Below are positions 24,413-32,675 of a DNA stretch of 64,000 nt, piece by piece. The translations under genes and the position numbers were made by a program. Each line of letters opens with the position of its first letter. The stretch's first letter is position 1. Below the pieces are notes generated by a model. It did no database searches. It was not told where the DNA came from and worked only from the letters and a program-made list of their open reading frames with translations. Source of the DNA: Oerskovia enterophila (lineage in GTDB: Bacteria > Actinomycetota > Actinomycetes > Actinomycetales > Cellulomonadaceae); NCBI RefSeq assembly GCF_001692445.1, contig NZ_MAQA01000004.1, positions 1 through 64,000 on the forward strand, read 5' to 3'.

Positions 24413-24571
24413 GGTCTCTCCTCAAGAGGTCGCGGGGGGAGTGCGGTCGTCGCGGGCCGGGCGCGAGCCTGGACCGGGTGCCCGGCGCCCGCTCGGAGGC
24501 AGGGCCGGACTGGCACTCGGGGCTTCTGAGTGCTAATCATACGCCTGGCCCGCCCGGGGTAGTCTCGCACC

Positions 24572-27274
24572 GTGTCTGCTGAAGTCCCTGCCGGAGTCCA
24601 CGGCGACCCGTCGCCGCCCGCCCACACGTCCCGACGGGGAGGTTCCCGAGCCCGCCGGGCCACGATCGCGATCGCCGCGCTGCTGGTCGTGCTGCTCGTC
24701 GGGGTGTCGATCTTCGCGTTCGTCACGGTCCGCCGCCCCCTCCCGCAGACCGACGGCACCCTCACGGTCCCCGGCCTGGACGGCGAGGTCAGCGTGCTCC
24801 GCGACGCCCAGGGCGTGCCGCAGATCTACGCCGACACCCCCGAGGACCTGTTCCGCGCGCAGGGCTACGTCCAGGCGCAGGACCGGTTCTTCGAGATGGA
24901 CTACCGCCGCCACGTCACGTCCGGTCGCCTGGCAGAGCTGGTCGGGGACAGCAAGGAGGCGATCGACGCGGACAAGGTCACCCGCACCTTCGGCTGGCGC
25001 CTCGTCGCCGAGGAGGAGTGGAAGATCGTCGCTCCCGAGACCAAGGCCTACCTCCAGGCGTACGCGGACGGCGTGAACGCGTACCTCGAGGACCGGGACC
25101 CGAGCGAGATCGCGCTCGAGTACACCGTGCTCGGGACGAGCGTGAGCGTGGCCGACCCCGAGCCGTGGGACCCGATCGACTCGCTCGCCTGGCTCAAGGC
25201 CATGGCCTGGGACCTGCGCGGCAACTACGACGACGAGCTCGAGCGCGCCATCGCCTACGGCAGCTTCGCCGGCGGCGGGACGGGCACCGAGGACCCGGCC
25301 CGCGTCGCGCAGGACGTCGCCCGCGTGGGGACGCTCTTCCCGGCCTACCTGTCGGACGTGAACCTCCCCATCCTCGACCCCGCCGAGGTCCCGACGGCGA
25401 CCGCCCCGGCCGAGGTCGACGTCGAGGACGTCGAGCAGACGAGCTACATGCCGACCCTCGGGGGCAGCGAGCTCCAGTCCGCGGTCGGCGCCGCCGACCG
25501 TGCGCTCGCAGCCGTCCCGGTCCTCGTCGGGCGTGGCGAGGGGACGGGCTCCAACTCCTGGGCCGTCTCGGGCGAGCACACCGAGAGCGGCAAGCCGCTC
25601 CTGGCGAACGACCCGCACCTCGCGCTCCAGGCCCCCGGGGTCTGGGCCCAGGTCGGGCTCCACTGCAACACCGTGAGCCCCTCGTGCGGGTTCGACGTCG
25701 CGGGCTTCTCGTTCGCCGGGTTCCCGGGCGTCATCATCGGTCACAACGCCGACGTCGCCTGGGGCCTGACCAACATGGGCGCGGACGTCACCGACTTCTT
25801 CATCGAGCGCGTCCGCGACGAGACGTACCTGCGGGGCGACGACTGGGTCCCGCTCGAGACCCGCACGGAGACCATCAAGGTCAACGGGGGACAGGACGTC
25901 GAGCTCGAGGTCTCGTCGACGCTCCACGGCCCGATCGTCTCGACCGTGCTGCCCCTGGACAAGGTCGCGGAGGCCCCCACCGAGGGCACCCCGCTCGGGG
26001 ACTACGAGGTCGCGCTCCAGTGGACCGCGCTCGAGCCCGGCCGCACGGCCGACGCGGTCTTCGCGTTCGACCTCGCGGCGAGCGCCGACGACATGCGCGA
26101 GGCCGCCGCACTCTTCGAGGTACCCGCGCAGAACGTCGTGTTCGCGACGACCGACGGCCACATCGGCTACCAGGCCCCGGGCAGGATCCCGGTGCGCGAG
26201 GTCGTCGAGGGACCGGTGCCCTCGGACGGTACCTGGCCCCGCCCGGGCTGGGACGAGCGCTTCGACTGGACGGGCTACGTGCCCGCTGCCCAGATGCCGG
26301 GGGTCGTCGACCCCGAGGAGGGCTTCATCGTCGCGGCGAACCAGGCCGTGCTGCCCGCCGGGACCACCCCGTTCCTCACGACGGACTGGGACTACGGCTA
26401 CCGTTCGCAGCGCATCCGGACGCTCCTGCAGACCGAGATCGACTCGGGCCGCAAGGTCGACGTCGCGATGATGAACACCATCCAGAACGACGACTGGAGC
26501 CCGTTCGCCGACGCCCTGCTCCCGTCGCTGCTCGACCAGGACATCGAGAACAGCAAGGGCGTCCGCAACGACTTCGCGGCCGAGGGCCAGGACCTGCTGG
26601 CCGACTGGGACGGCTCGATGGACAAGGACTCCGCGGCTGCGGCGTACTTCGCGGCCGTCTGGCGCAACCTGCTCGAGATCACCTTCTGGGACGACCTGCC
26701 CGAGGAGATCCGCCCCGCAGGCGGCAGCCGCTGGCTCGCCGTGGTCCAGAACATGCTCCTGGACGAGACCAACGCGTTCTGGGACGACCGGCAGACCGTG
26801 AGCGTCGTCGAGACCCGCGACGAGGTCCTCAACCAGGCGCTCGTCTCGGCCCGCCTCGACCTCACGACCGAGCTCTCCAAGAAGACGACCGACTGGGAGT
26901 GGGGCAAGCTGCACACGCTGTCCCTGGGGCACCTCGTCCTGGACAACGACGCCGTCCCGGGCGTCGTCCGCGCGTACATGAACCCGCGCACGGTGAGCAT
27001 GCCGGGCGGGTCCTCGATCGTCAACGCCACGTCGTGGGACGCCGCGTCGGGGAACTTCGAGGTCACCTCGGGCCCGTCGATGCGCATGGTCGTCGACCTC
27101 GACGACCTGGACTCCTCGACCTGGGTCACCGTGACGGGCGTCTCGGGCCACCCGGCGTCGAAGCACTACGAGGACCAGCTGGGCACGTGGGCCGCGGGCG
27201 AGACGTACGCGTGGCCGTTCTCGGTCTCGGCCGTCGCCGACCAGACGAAGGACGAGCTCCGCCTCGTCCCGTGA
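24572..27274 (+). CDS. penicillin acylase family (Ntn-hydrolase) protein
   Basis: This 900-residue precursor of a periplasmic-type N-terminal nucleophile amidase has one membrane or signal helix at about 31-53, then the alpha chain. The autocleavage site lies at SNSWAVSG, where the Ser after Gly becomes the N-terminal nucleophile of the beta chain (at about residue 326). ANDPHL and the FPGVIIGHNADVAWGLTN segment are typical. These enzymes hydrolyse amide bonds of acylated amino compounds, including some penicillins and acyl-homoserine lactones. The actual substrate cannot be told. TAGTCT lies exactly 6 bp before the GTG start, suggesting a leaderless transcript. It is a single gene ending in a strong terminator. 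Confidence 0.9.
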   Translation: MSAEVPAGVHGDPSPPAHTSRRGGSRARRATIAIAALLVVLLVGVSIFAFVTVRRPLPQTDGTLTVPGLDGEVSVLRDAQGVPQIYADTPEDLFRAQGYVQAQDRFFEMDYRRHVTSGRLAELVGDSKEAIDADKVTRTFGWRLVAEEEWKIVAPETKAYLQAYADGVNAYLEDRDPSEIALEYTVLGTSVSVADPEPWDPIDSLAWLKAMAWDLRGNYDDELERAIAYGSFAGGGTGTEDPARVAQDVARVGTLFPAYLSDVNLPILDPAEVPTATAPAEVDVEDVEQTSYMPTLGGSELQSAVGAADRALAAVPVLVGRGEGTGSNSWAVSGEHTESGKPLLANDPHLALQAPGVWAQVGLHCNTVSPSCGFDVAGFSFAGFPGVIIGHNADVAWGLTNMGADVTDFFIERVRDETYLRGDDWVPLETRTETIKVNGGQDVELEVSSTLHGPIVSTVLPLDKVAEAPTEGTPLGDYEVALQWTALEPGRTADAVFAFDLAASADDMREAAALFEVPAQNVVFATTDGHIGYQAPGRIPVREVVEGPVPSDGTWPRPGWDERFDWTGYVPAAQMPGVVDPEEGFIVAANQAVLPAGTTPFLTTDWDYGYRSQRIRTLLQTEIDSGRKVDVAMMNTIQNDDWSPFADALLPSLLDQDIENSKGVRNDFAAEGQDLLADWDGSMDKDSAAAAYFAAVWRNLLEITFWDDLPEEIRPAGGSRWLAVVQNMLLDETNAFWDDRQTVSVVETRDEVLNQALVSARLDLTTELSKKTTDWEWGKLHTLSLGHLVLDNDAVPGVVRAYMNPRTVSMPGGSSIVNATSWDAASGNFEVTSGPSMRMVVDLDDLDSSTWVTVTGVSGHPASKHYEDQLGTWAAGETYAWPFSVSAVADQTKDELRLVP

Positions 27275-27359
27275 CGGGCGCGCCGCCGTCGGGCACCTGC
27301 TGCCCGACGGCGCCACGCACCCGCCCGCCCGGCCCACCCCGGTGGGCGGCCGGCTGAGC

Positions 27360-27412
27360 ACGACGAAGGGGCCGGTCCGGGCGCGATGCGCCCGGACCGG
27401 CCCCTTCGTCGT
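27360..27412. terminator. 25-bp perfect hairpin, bidirectional terminator
   Basis: Stem 27360-27384 / 27388-27412 is perfect around a 3-nt loop GAT. It is centred between the convergent acylase and cyclo-ligase genes and is one of the longest hairpins in the window. Confidence 0.85.
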
Positions 27413-27427
27413 CGGGGAGGTGCGGGG

Positions 27428-28066
27428 TCAGTCCTGGACGAGCCAGCGCCATCCCTGCGGGGTCGCGACTCCGTCGATCGTCCGGTCGTGCTTCTCGAGG
27501 GGGAGCGGACGCTCGTCGGCGTCGTAGACCTCGTCGGGGAAGACCACGGCGATCACCTTGGTGCCGGGGCGCATGTGCTCCAGGGCCCTGTCGTACCAGC
27601 CGCCGCCCTGGCCCAGCCGGACACCGCGCGTGTCGACGGCGAGCGCCGGCGCGATGACGACGTCGGCGTCGACGAGCGCGGCCGCGCCCAGCGCAGGTCC
27701 GCTCGGCTCGGGCGGGCGGCCAGGGGCGCGCTCGCGCAGGTCGTGCGAGCCCGCGTACTCGGCCCAGTCGCGCTGCAGTCCCGCGCCGAGCACGGGGAGC
27801 AGGACCCGGACGCCGCGCGCGGCGAGGCGGTCGAGCATCGCGGTCGTGCCGGGCTCCGTGGGGCGTGCGGCGTAGGTCGCGACGCAGCGGGCCGACAGGA
27901 CCTCGGGGATGGTCTCGATCACGTCCGCGATAGCGACGGCCGCTTCGTCGCGGCGCCTCTCGCTACGCGTGGATCGGGCGGTGCGGATGGCTTTTCGGAG
28001 GATCTCCTTCGCGTCCTCGGGTTCGATGCTTCCGTGCAAGGGGTAGGGCTGAACCGGGCCACTCAT
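27428..28066 (-). CDS. 5-formyltetrahydrofolate cyclo-ligase
   Basis: This 212-residue enzyme converts 5-formyl-THF plus ATP to 5,10-methenyl-THF, returning folate to one-carbon metabolism. The diagnostic C-terminal loop RLGQGGGWYDR lies at about 157-167. The N-terminal basic helix (LRKAIRTARSTRS) and ADVVIAPALAVD are typical. The ATG at 28066 has GACAAT exactly 6 bp upstream, another probable leaderless start. It faces away from the rimJ-like gene. Confidence 0.92.
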   Translation of the reverse strand: MSGPVQPYPLHGSIEPEDAKEILRKAIRTARSTRSERRRDEAAVAIADVIETIPEVLSARCVATYAARPTEPGTTAMLDRLAARGVRVLLPVLGAGLQRDWAEYAGSHDLRERAPGRPPEPSGPALGAAALVDADVVIAPALAVDTRGVRLGQGGGWYDRALEHMRPGTKVIAVVFPDEVYDADERPLPLEKHDRTIDGVATPQGWRWLVQD

Positions 28067-28342
28067 GCGCCTATTGTCGCAAAGGTTCGGGCAAGAAGTG
28101 TCCGGGGTCCCGTCGTCGGACGGAAAGGGTCCGGGACGTGGGGGCTCGCGTGCCGACGGGTGTGGTGCGTGACTCGGCGCGCGGCGCTATCGTCGGTGCG
28201 CCAGATCGTGATACACCCTGTCCACCGGGCCTCACGTCAGTGATCCTGGTGCTCGGAGGCAGGACGTCTCGGGCTCTGCTGCCGGGAACGGATGATCGAT
28301 GGGCGCACGAGGATGACCAACAAGATCGCACGAGCATGGAGC

Positions 28343-28966
28343 ATGTCGAAGCCCTGGCCGGTCACGCTGCGCGAGGACGCGGTCGACGGCAGCGTGGTGC
28401 TGCGCCCGCTGCACCGTCGTGACGGCCACGACTGGATGACGCTGCGGGCCCGCAACGCGTCCTGGCTCGAACGCTGGGAGGCGACCTCGCCCCGACCCGG
28501 CACGGGGGCCGGCGGCCCGCCGACGTTCGGCGAGTACGCGCGCATCCTCGCCGCCCAGGCGCGCGCGGGGACGTCGTTGCCGTTCGCGGTCGAGCTCGAC
28601 GGCGAGCTGGTCGGTCAGCTCACGGTCTCGAGCATCACCTACGGGTCGCTCTGCTCGGCGAGCATCGGTTACTGGGTCGGTGAGCACGTCGCGGGGCGCG
28701 GGGTGATCCCGACCGCGGTCGCCATGAGCACGGACTACTGCTTCCAGGTGCTGGGCCTGCACCGCATCGAGATCAACATCCGCCCGGAGAACGGTCCCAG
28801 CATCCGGGTCGTCGAGAAGCTCGGGCTGCGCGACGAGGGGCTGCGCGAGAGATACCTGCACATCCAGGGGCAGTGGTGCGACCACCGGACCTTCGCGATC
28901 ACGGCCGAGGAGGTCCCCGACGGTCTGCTCGCGCGGTGGCAGGAGACACGGCGCTCGGCCTCCTAG
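28343..28966 (+). CDS. RimJ/RimL-type GNAT acetyltransferase
   Basis: This 207-residue GNAT protein is related to ribosomal-protein N-acetyltransferases (RimJ). The acetyl-CoA fold is legible: VVLRPLHRRD at the start, LTVSSITYG, SIGYWVGEHVAGRGV (P-loop region), LHRIEINIRPEN and VVEKLGLRDEG. The ATG at 28343 (MSKPWPVTLRE) is preferred because related proteins begin near this motif. In-frame ATGs at 28292 and 28313 are alternatives, and none has a convincing Shine-Dalgarno. In many actinobacteria this gene lies just upstream of the GlpR/SepX-type membrane protein, as here. Confidence 0.85.
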   Translation: MSKPWPVTLREDAVDGSVVLRPLHRRDGHDWMTLRARNASWLERWEATSPRPGTGAGGPPTFGEYARILAAQARAGTSLPFAVELDGELVGQLTVSSITYGSLCSASIGYWVGEHVAGRGVIPTAVAMSTDYCFQVLGLHRIEINIRPENGPSIRVVEKLGLRDEGLRERYLHIQGQWCDHRTFAITAEEVPDGLLARWQETRRSAS

Positions 28967-29047
28967 CGCACGGACGCGACCGCGAAAAGGACCGACACGC
29001 CGTCCGGCGTCCGGTCGACCGCGAGGGGCCTCGCCTACGGTCGGGAT

Positions 29048-30526
29048 GTGGATTCGACGACGGGCTCAGGAGGCGTGGCGGTCCTTGCGCTGTTCGTCCT
29101 GTGGTTCGCCTACTACGTCCCCCACCGGGTCAAGCAGCGCCAGCAGCTGCAGGACGCCCGGGTCGAGGACAGGTTCTCGGGGTCCTTGCGGGTCCTCGCG
29201 GTCGTCTCGGGACGTCGGCGCGGGGCACCGGGGGAGGGCGCGGAGCACGCGTCGTCGGGCGAGGGGCGTTCGTTGCTCCTGGGCCCGGTCCCGGTCAGCG
29301 AGCCGGACGTCGCCCTGATGTCGAGGGCGTCCGACGCGTCCGGGTCGACGTCACGCGTCCTGCAGGTCACGACCGGGGTCACCACCGACCGCCGGCCATC
29401 GTCGGAGGAGGAGCCGCAGACCATGGAGACAGACGTCCGCGCGAGCGATCCTCGCCCGAGCATCCCACCGCGCCGCCAGCCGGCCGGTGGAGGGTTCGAC
29501 GACCCCTTCCCCCCGCGCAAGGCCGCGTCCCCGTCGCGCATCGCGATGCTGGAACGCCGCGCCAAGGCCGCGCGCCGTCGTCTGGCGCTGACGGTCGTGC
29601 TGCTCCTCGCGAGCGTAGGGGCGTGGGTGGCCTTCGGGTACGGGCTGGTGCCGTGGTACGCCGCAGCAGGCCCGACGGCGGTCCTCGTCCTCGTCCTCGT
29701 CCTGGGCCGCCAGGCGGCGCTCGCCGGGAAGCGGGCCGACGCCACCTGGCATGCGGACCGCCGCACGGCTGCGCGCGACGCCGCCCGCGCCGCCCGGGGG
29801 CCCGTCGCGGGCAGCCCGGTCGCGCCGCGCAACGTCCACCCCTCGCGCGTCACGGGGCACGCGGTGCGCTCCTCGCAGACGAGCACCCAGATGATCCCGC
29901 GCGTGACCGCCGAGGACCTGGCCCGTGGCGCCGCGCGCGGCAGGGACCAGCGCCCGGCGACCGGGTCGACCGCGCGCGTCGAGTCCTCGACGGAGCCCGA
30001 CCAAGCACGGCCCCGGACGGGCGCGAGCGGCGGCGACCTGTTCGACGACCGCGATCGCTCGACGGGCTCGGAAGGCTCCGCGGCGGAGCAGACCGGTACC
30101 GCTCCCCGTGCGGGGACGGCACCCGGCGCCCCTGGTCACGTCGGCTCTGCCGCGGCGCCGACCTCCCCGGCGTCGGCACCGACCCCGGTCGTGCCCGTTG
30201 GTCGTCCGGAGACTCCCGAGGCGGAGATCGGCGCAGCGTGGGACCCGGTGCCCGTGCCGCGTCCGACGTACACCATGAAGCCCACGGCTCAGGAGACGGG
30301 TGTGCCGCCCGTCCAGGTGGCCGTCCCGACCGCCTCGCCCGCCCAGCCGAACCCGGCCCCTCCGCGGTCCGCGGAGTCGGAGGGCACGCCGTCGGGCGTC
30401 GGGGCTCCTCAGGGCGACCAGCCCGTGCCGTCGCCCGCCCCCGGGGACGAGAAGAAGCCCCGGACCGAGACGCTGGGCCTGGACCTCAACGAGATCCTGG
30501 CTCGCCGACGCGTCTCGGGGCAGTAG
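29048..30526 (+). CDS. GlpR/SepX-like membrane protein (possible divisome factor)
   Basis: This 492-residue protein has one N-terminal membrane helix (about 9-25, FVLWFAYYVPHRVKQRQQL). A long acidic linker and a pair of helices (about 180-220) follow. The C-terminus is Pro/Thr/Ser-rich with the segment WDPVPVPRPTYTMKP. The N-terminal helix plus this WDPVPVP motif, and placement after a rimJ-like gene, resemble actinobacterial GlpR/SepX proteins linked to cell division. The Glp/MoeA and galU genes usually nearby are not between the cyclo-ligase and rimJ here. Assignment rests on motif and context, so it is moderate. TACGGT is 6 bp before the GTG start. Confidence 0.55.
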   Translation: MDSTTGSGGVAVLALFVLWFAYYVPHRVKQRQQLQDARVEDRFSGSLRVLAVVSGRRRGAPGEGAEHASSGEGRSLLLGPVPVSEPDVALMSRASDASGSTSRVLQVTTGVTTDRRPSSEEEPQTMETDVRASDPRPSIPPRRQPAGGGFDDPFPPRKAASPSRIAMLERRAKAARRRLALTVVLLLASVGAWVAFGYGLVPWYAAAGPTAVLVLVLVLGRQAALAGKRADATWHADRRTAARDAARAARGPVAGSPVAPRNVHPSRVTGHAVRSSQTSTQMIPRVTAEDLARGAARGRDQRPATGSTARVESSTEPDQARPRTGASGGDLFDDRDRSTGSEGSAAEQTGTAPRAGTAPGAPGHVGSAAAPTSPASAPTPVVPVGRPETPEAEIGAAWDPVPVPRPTYTMKPTAQETGVPPVQVAVPTASPAQPNPAPPRSAESEGTPSGVGAPQGDQPVPSPAPGDEKKPRTETLGLDLNEILARRRVSGQ

Positions 30527-30603
30527 CCCGCGGGCCGCTCACCCCGCCGGGGGAGCGGATTTGTCGAAGTGCGCTGGTCAGGTGTTAATGTTGACCTCGT
30601 TCT

Positions 30604-30679
30604 GGGGCTATGGCGCAGTTGGTAGCGCGTCTCGTTCGCAATGAGAAGGTCGGGGGTTCGAATCCCCCTAGCTCCACCA
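30604..30679 (+). tRNA. tRNA-Ala (anticodon CGC)
   Basis: This is a complete 76-nt cloverleaf with encoded CCA. The acceptor is GGGGCTA/TAGCTCC, the D-stem GCGC/GCGC, the anticodon stem TCTCG/TGAGA with loop TTCGCAA (anticodon CGC), and the T-arm GGGGG-TTCGAAT-CCCCC. It reads GCG alanine codons, common in this genome. A 13-bp terminator follows at once. Confidence 0.96.
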
Positions 30680-30684
30680 GGCAC

Positions 30685-30714
30685 AAGGCCCGGAACCTCA
30701 CGGTTCCGGGCCTT
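30685..30714 (+). terminator. terminator after tRNA-Ala
   Basis: A perfect 13-bp stem AAGGCCCGGAACC (30685-30697) / 30702-30714 with loop TCAC starts 5 bp after the tRNA CCA end. A short T-rich stretch follows. Confidence 0.85.
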
Positions 30715-30858
30715 CGTCGTTCGTCTGGTCGGCCATGGCGGAGACGACCACCACGCGCGTGGTGGCGCGATGGTCGCCATCGATGTCGGCGCCGTCGTCG
30801 TCTTGGTGATCGAGCTGCGCAGGTGGCGACGGGCGCCGCTGCCGTGGCCTCTTTGGTC
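30715..30858. other. short intergenic region
   Basis: This is the region between the tRNA-Ala terminator and the end of the PAS-ANTAR gene. No gene or clear signal was seen. Confidence 0.4.
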
Positions 30859-31545
30859 CTAGGCGGGATCGGCCGGCGCAGGCGGGGCCTCGAAGAACAG
30901 GTCCAGGTCGCCCGGCGTCGGAGAGCTCACGTCGCTCCCTTCGGCGATGCTCTCCATGAGGCGGCGTGCGAGGCTGCGCAGCGATTCGTTGGTGACGTTC
31001 GAGTGATGGCGCAGGAGGTCGAAGGCTTCGTTCTCGGTCATCCCGTAGACCGTCATGACCGCTCCCTTGGCCTGCTCGATCACGGCCCGACTCTCGGCAG
31101 ACGCTCTGATCGACTCGGTCGCCTCACGCTGGGCGAGCGTGCGCTGGGTGATGGTCAGGTCCACGAAGTAGCCGGAGACCTGGACCACCTCCCCGGTCTC
31201 GTTCTCCTTGCGACCACGGCCGACGACGCCGAGCGTGCGCGTGTGCCCGTTCGCGTCGAGGATGCGGTGCACGCACGCGAACGGCTCTCCGGACGAGCAC
31301 GCCTGCGCAAGGACCGACTCCACGCGCGATCGGTCGTCGGGGTGCTTGTGCGCGAGCATGAGACCGGTGGTGGGAACGACGCCGCCGGGCTCGAAGCCGT
31401 GCATCGCATAGAGCCCGTCGGACCACCACCACTCGCCGGTGCGCACGGTCAGGACGAACTGGCCGACCGGCTGAGGAGTCCCAGCGAGCAGAACCTCCAT
31501 GAGGTCCGCATCAAGAGGGCGAGCCACGTTGTACGAAGTCGTCAT
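30859..31545 (-). CDS. PAS-ANTAR RNA-binding regulator
   Basis: This 228-residue protein has an N-terminal PAS fold (about 25-130, VRTGEWWWSDGLYAMHGFEPG and HPDDRSRV) followed by a C-terminal ANTAR domain (about 150-200, EQAKGAVMTVYGMTENEAFDLLRHHS). ANTAR domains bind dual-hairpin RNA and prevent transcription termination. PAS-ANTAR proteins in actinobacteria act in stress responses. The PAS region could sense light, redox or a ligand, but no cofactor residue is clear. The ATG at 31545 has AGGAG 6 bp upstream. It lies downstream of the 51-residue gene at 31663-31818 and probably shares its promoter. Confidence 0.88.
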   Translation of the reverse strand: MTTSYNVARPLDADLMEVLLAGTPQPVGQFVLTVRTGEWWWSDGLYAMHGFEPGGVVPTTGLMLAHKHPDDRSRVESVLAQACSSGEPFACVHRILDANGHTRTLGVVGRGRKENETGEVVQVSGYFVDLTITQRTLAQREATESIRASAESRAVIEQAKGAVMTVYGMTENEAFDLLRHHSNVTNESLRSLARRLMESIAEGSDVSSPTPGDLDLFFEAPPAPADPA

Positions 31546-31662
31546 CTCAACTCCTAGGTGCAGGGAAGCGAAGGGCCTACTTCCAGACTCCTGGCGGGAT
31601 CCTGTCGCCGCGCCTCTGAGCCTGTCCTGACCGGGTCGCTGCCGACGAACCGGCCTCGCCGA

Positions 31663-31818
31663 TCAGATGAACTCGTGGCCCGCGGCGTCGAACCCCACAG
31701 CCACCCCGTCCACCGACTCCCCAGGAGCCTCCGGCACCTGCATGCTCCACTCGACCAGCACCACGCCGCCGCACAGAGCGCACAGCTGATCCTGCTTCCA
31801 GCCTCGAGTCCTGGACAC
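31663..31818 (-). CDS. 51-residue protein with CxxC, upstream of PAS-ANTAR gene
   Basis: The GTG start at 31818 has a strong AAGGGGG 9 bp upstream. The frame encodes WKQDQLCALCGG near the N-terminus and ends in FDAAGHEFI. The single CALC pair could form half of a zinc site or a redox pair. The codon pattern is strongly G+C-biased at third positions, as in real genes here. It lies 117 bp upstream of the PAS-ANTAR start, below a good promoter on the same strand, so the two probably form an operon. No family was recognised. Confidence 0.55.
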   Translation of the reverse strand: MSRTRGWKQDQLCALCGGVVLVEWSMQVPEAPGESVDGVAVGFDAAGHEFI

Positions 31819-31887
31819 GCTCGCTGACCCCCTTCATGCATCGGACGACAAGGAACATCTGCACCACGGCACCGAGTGCCAGTCCGG

Positions 31888-31916
31888 AATGTTAGCGGAT
31901 CGTGACATCCGGTCAA
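31888..31916 (-). promoter_or_regulatory. promoter for small gene and PAS-ANTAR gene
   Basis: On the minus strand a near-consensus -35 TTGACC (31911-31916) lies 17 bp from AACATT (31888-31893), or 16 bp from TAACAT. Transcription would start about 60 bp before the small gene. The rest of 31819-32009 holds only the leaderless promoter of the next rightward gene. Confidence 0.65.
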
Positions 31917-32009
31917 GACCGCTCGAGGACCTCCCGCCGAGCGCTGTGGGGACGCCCCCGCCCAGGACCCGACCGCAGCCCGCGGCCCCCGCTCGGGTAC
32001 TGTCGCGGG

Positions 32010-32630
32010 ATGACCGAGCCGTTCCTTCCTGACTCCCTCGCGCTCGCCATCGGGTGCCACCACGACGGCCCCGGGCTGGCGGACCTCTCGCGTGCACGCC
32101 TGCCCTCCATGCCCCACCTGCACGACGAGGAGCTCTGGAGCACCACCTACCGGTTCGGGCCGGGCTTCCACCCGCGGGACCGGTACTTCCCGGTGCTGCG
32201 CGAGCAGGGCTCGGACTCCCGCGACGAGCACGTCGTCGCGTTCGCCTGGGTCGACGCCGCGCTCGACGAGCAGGCCGGCGTCGCGGAGCCGTGGTGGTGC
32301 CTCAACGCGATCGCGGTCGCGGACGAGCGCTCGGGCGCCGGGCTGGGCTCCTACCTGGTCCGCAAGGTCGTCGAGCAGGCGCGTGCCGCGGGGGTCTCGA
32401 CGCTCTACGGCCAGACGCCGCCCGAGGCCGCGGGCTTCTGGGACCGGCTCGGGTTCCGCGTCGGGGGCGTCGACGAGATGCTCGCGTCGGACCGGCTCGT
32501 GACACTCGCCGACGGGCGGACGCTCCGCCCGGTCGTGACGCCCGAGCCGGGGCACCGGTTCTTCGTGCTCAACGGTCTGCAGGGCCAGACCGACGCCCCG
32601 AGGCTGCTGCCCGCCCAGTACGAGGCCTGA
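32010..32630 (+). CDS. GNAT-family acetyltransferase
   Basis: This 206-residue protein has a GNAT core at about 75-155. WWCLNAIAVADERSGAGLG carries the acetyl-CoA binding loop, followed by VRKVVEQARAAG and PEAAGFWDRLGFRV. The N-terminal third is unusual (PHLHDEELWSTTYRFGPGFHPRD) and may shape the acceptor site. The acceptor is unknown. TACTGT lies exactly 6 bp before the ATG at 32010, with no Shine-Dalgarno, so a leaderless mRNA is likely. The ABC exporter gene follows after 45 bp with its own leaderless-type promoter. Confidence 0.85.
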   Translation: MTEPFLPDSLALAIGCHHDGPGLADLSRARLPSMPHLHDEELWSTTYRFGPGFHPRDRYFPVLREQGSDSRDEHVVAFAWVDAALDEQAGVAEPWWCLNAIAVADERSGAGLGSYLVRKVVEQARAAGVSTLYGQTPPEAAGFWDRLGFRVGGVDEMLASDRLVTLADGRTLRPVVTPEPGHRFFVLNGLQGQTDAPRLLPAQYEA

Positions 32631-32675
32631 GCCGCAGCCCAGGCCGATCCGCTCGCCGGTTCCTACGATGGTCGG

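Noticed and set aside
24533-27361. A 942-codon minus-strand frame over the acylase
   Set aside because: It is antisense to the penicillin-acylase gene, which has recognisable Ntn-hydrolase motifs.
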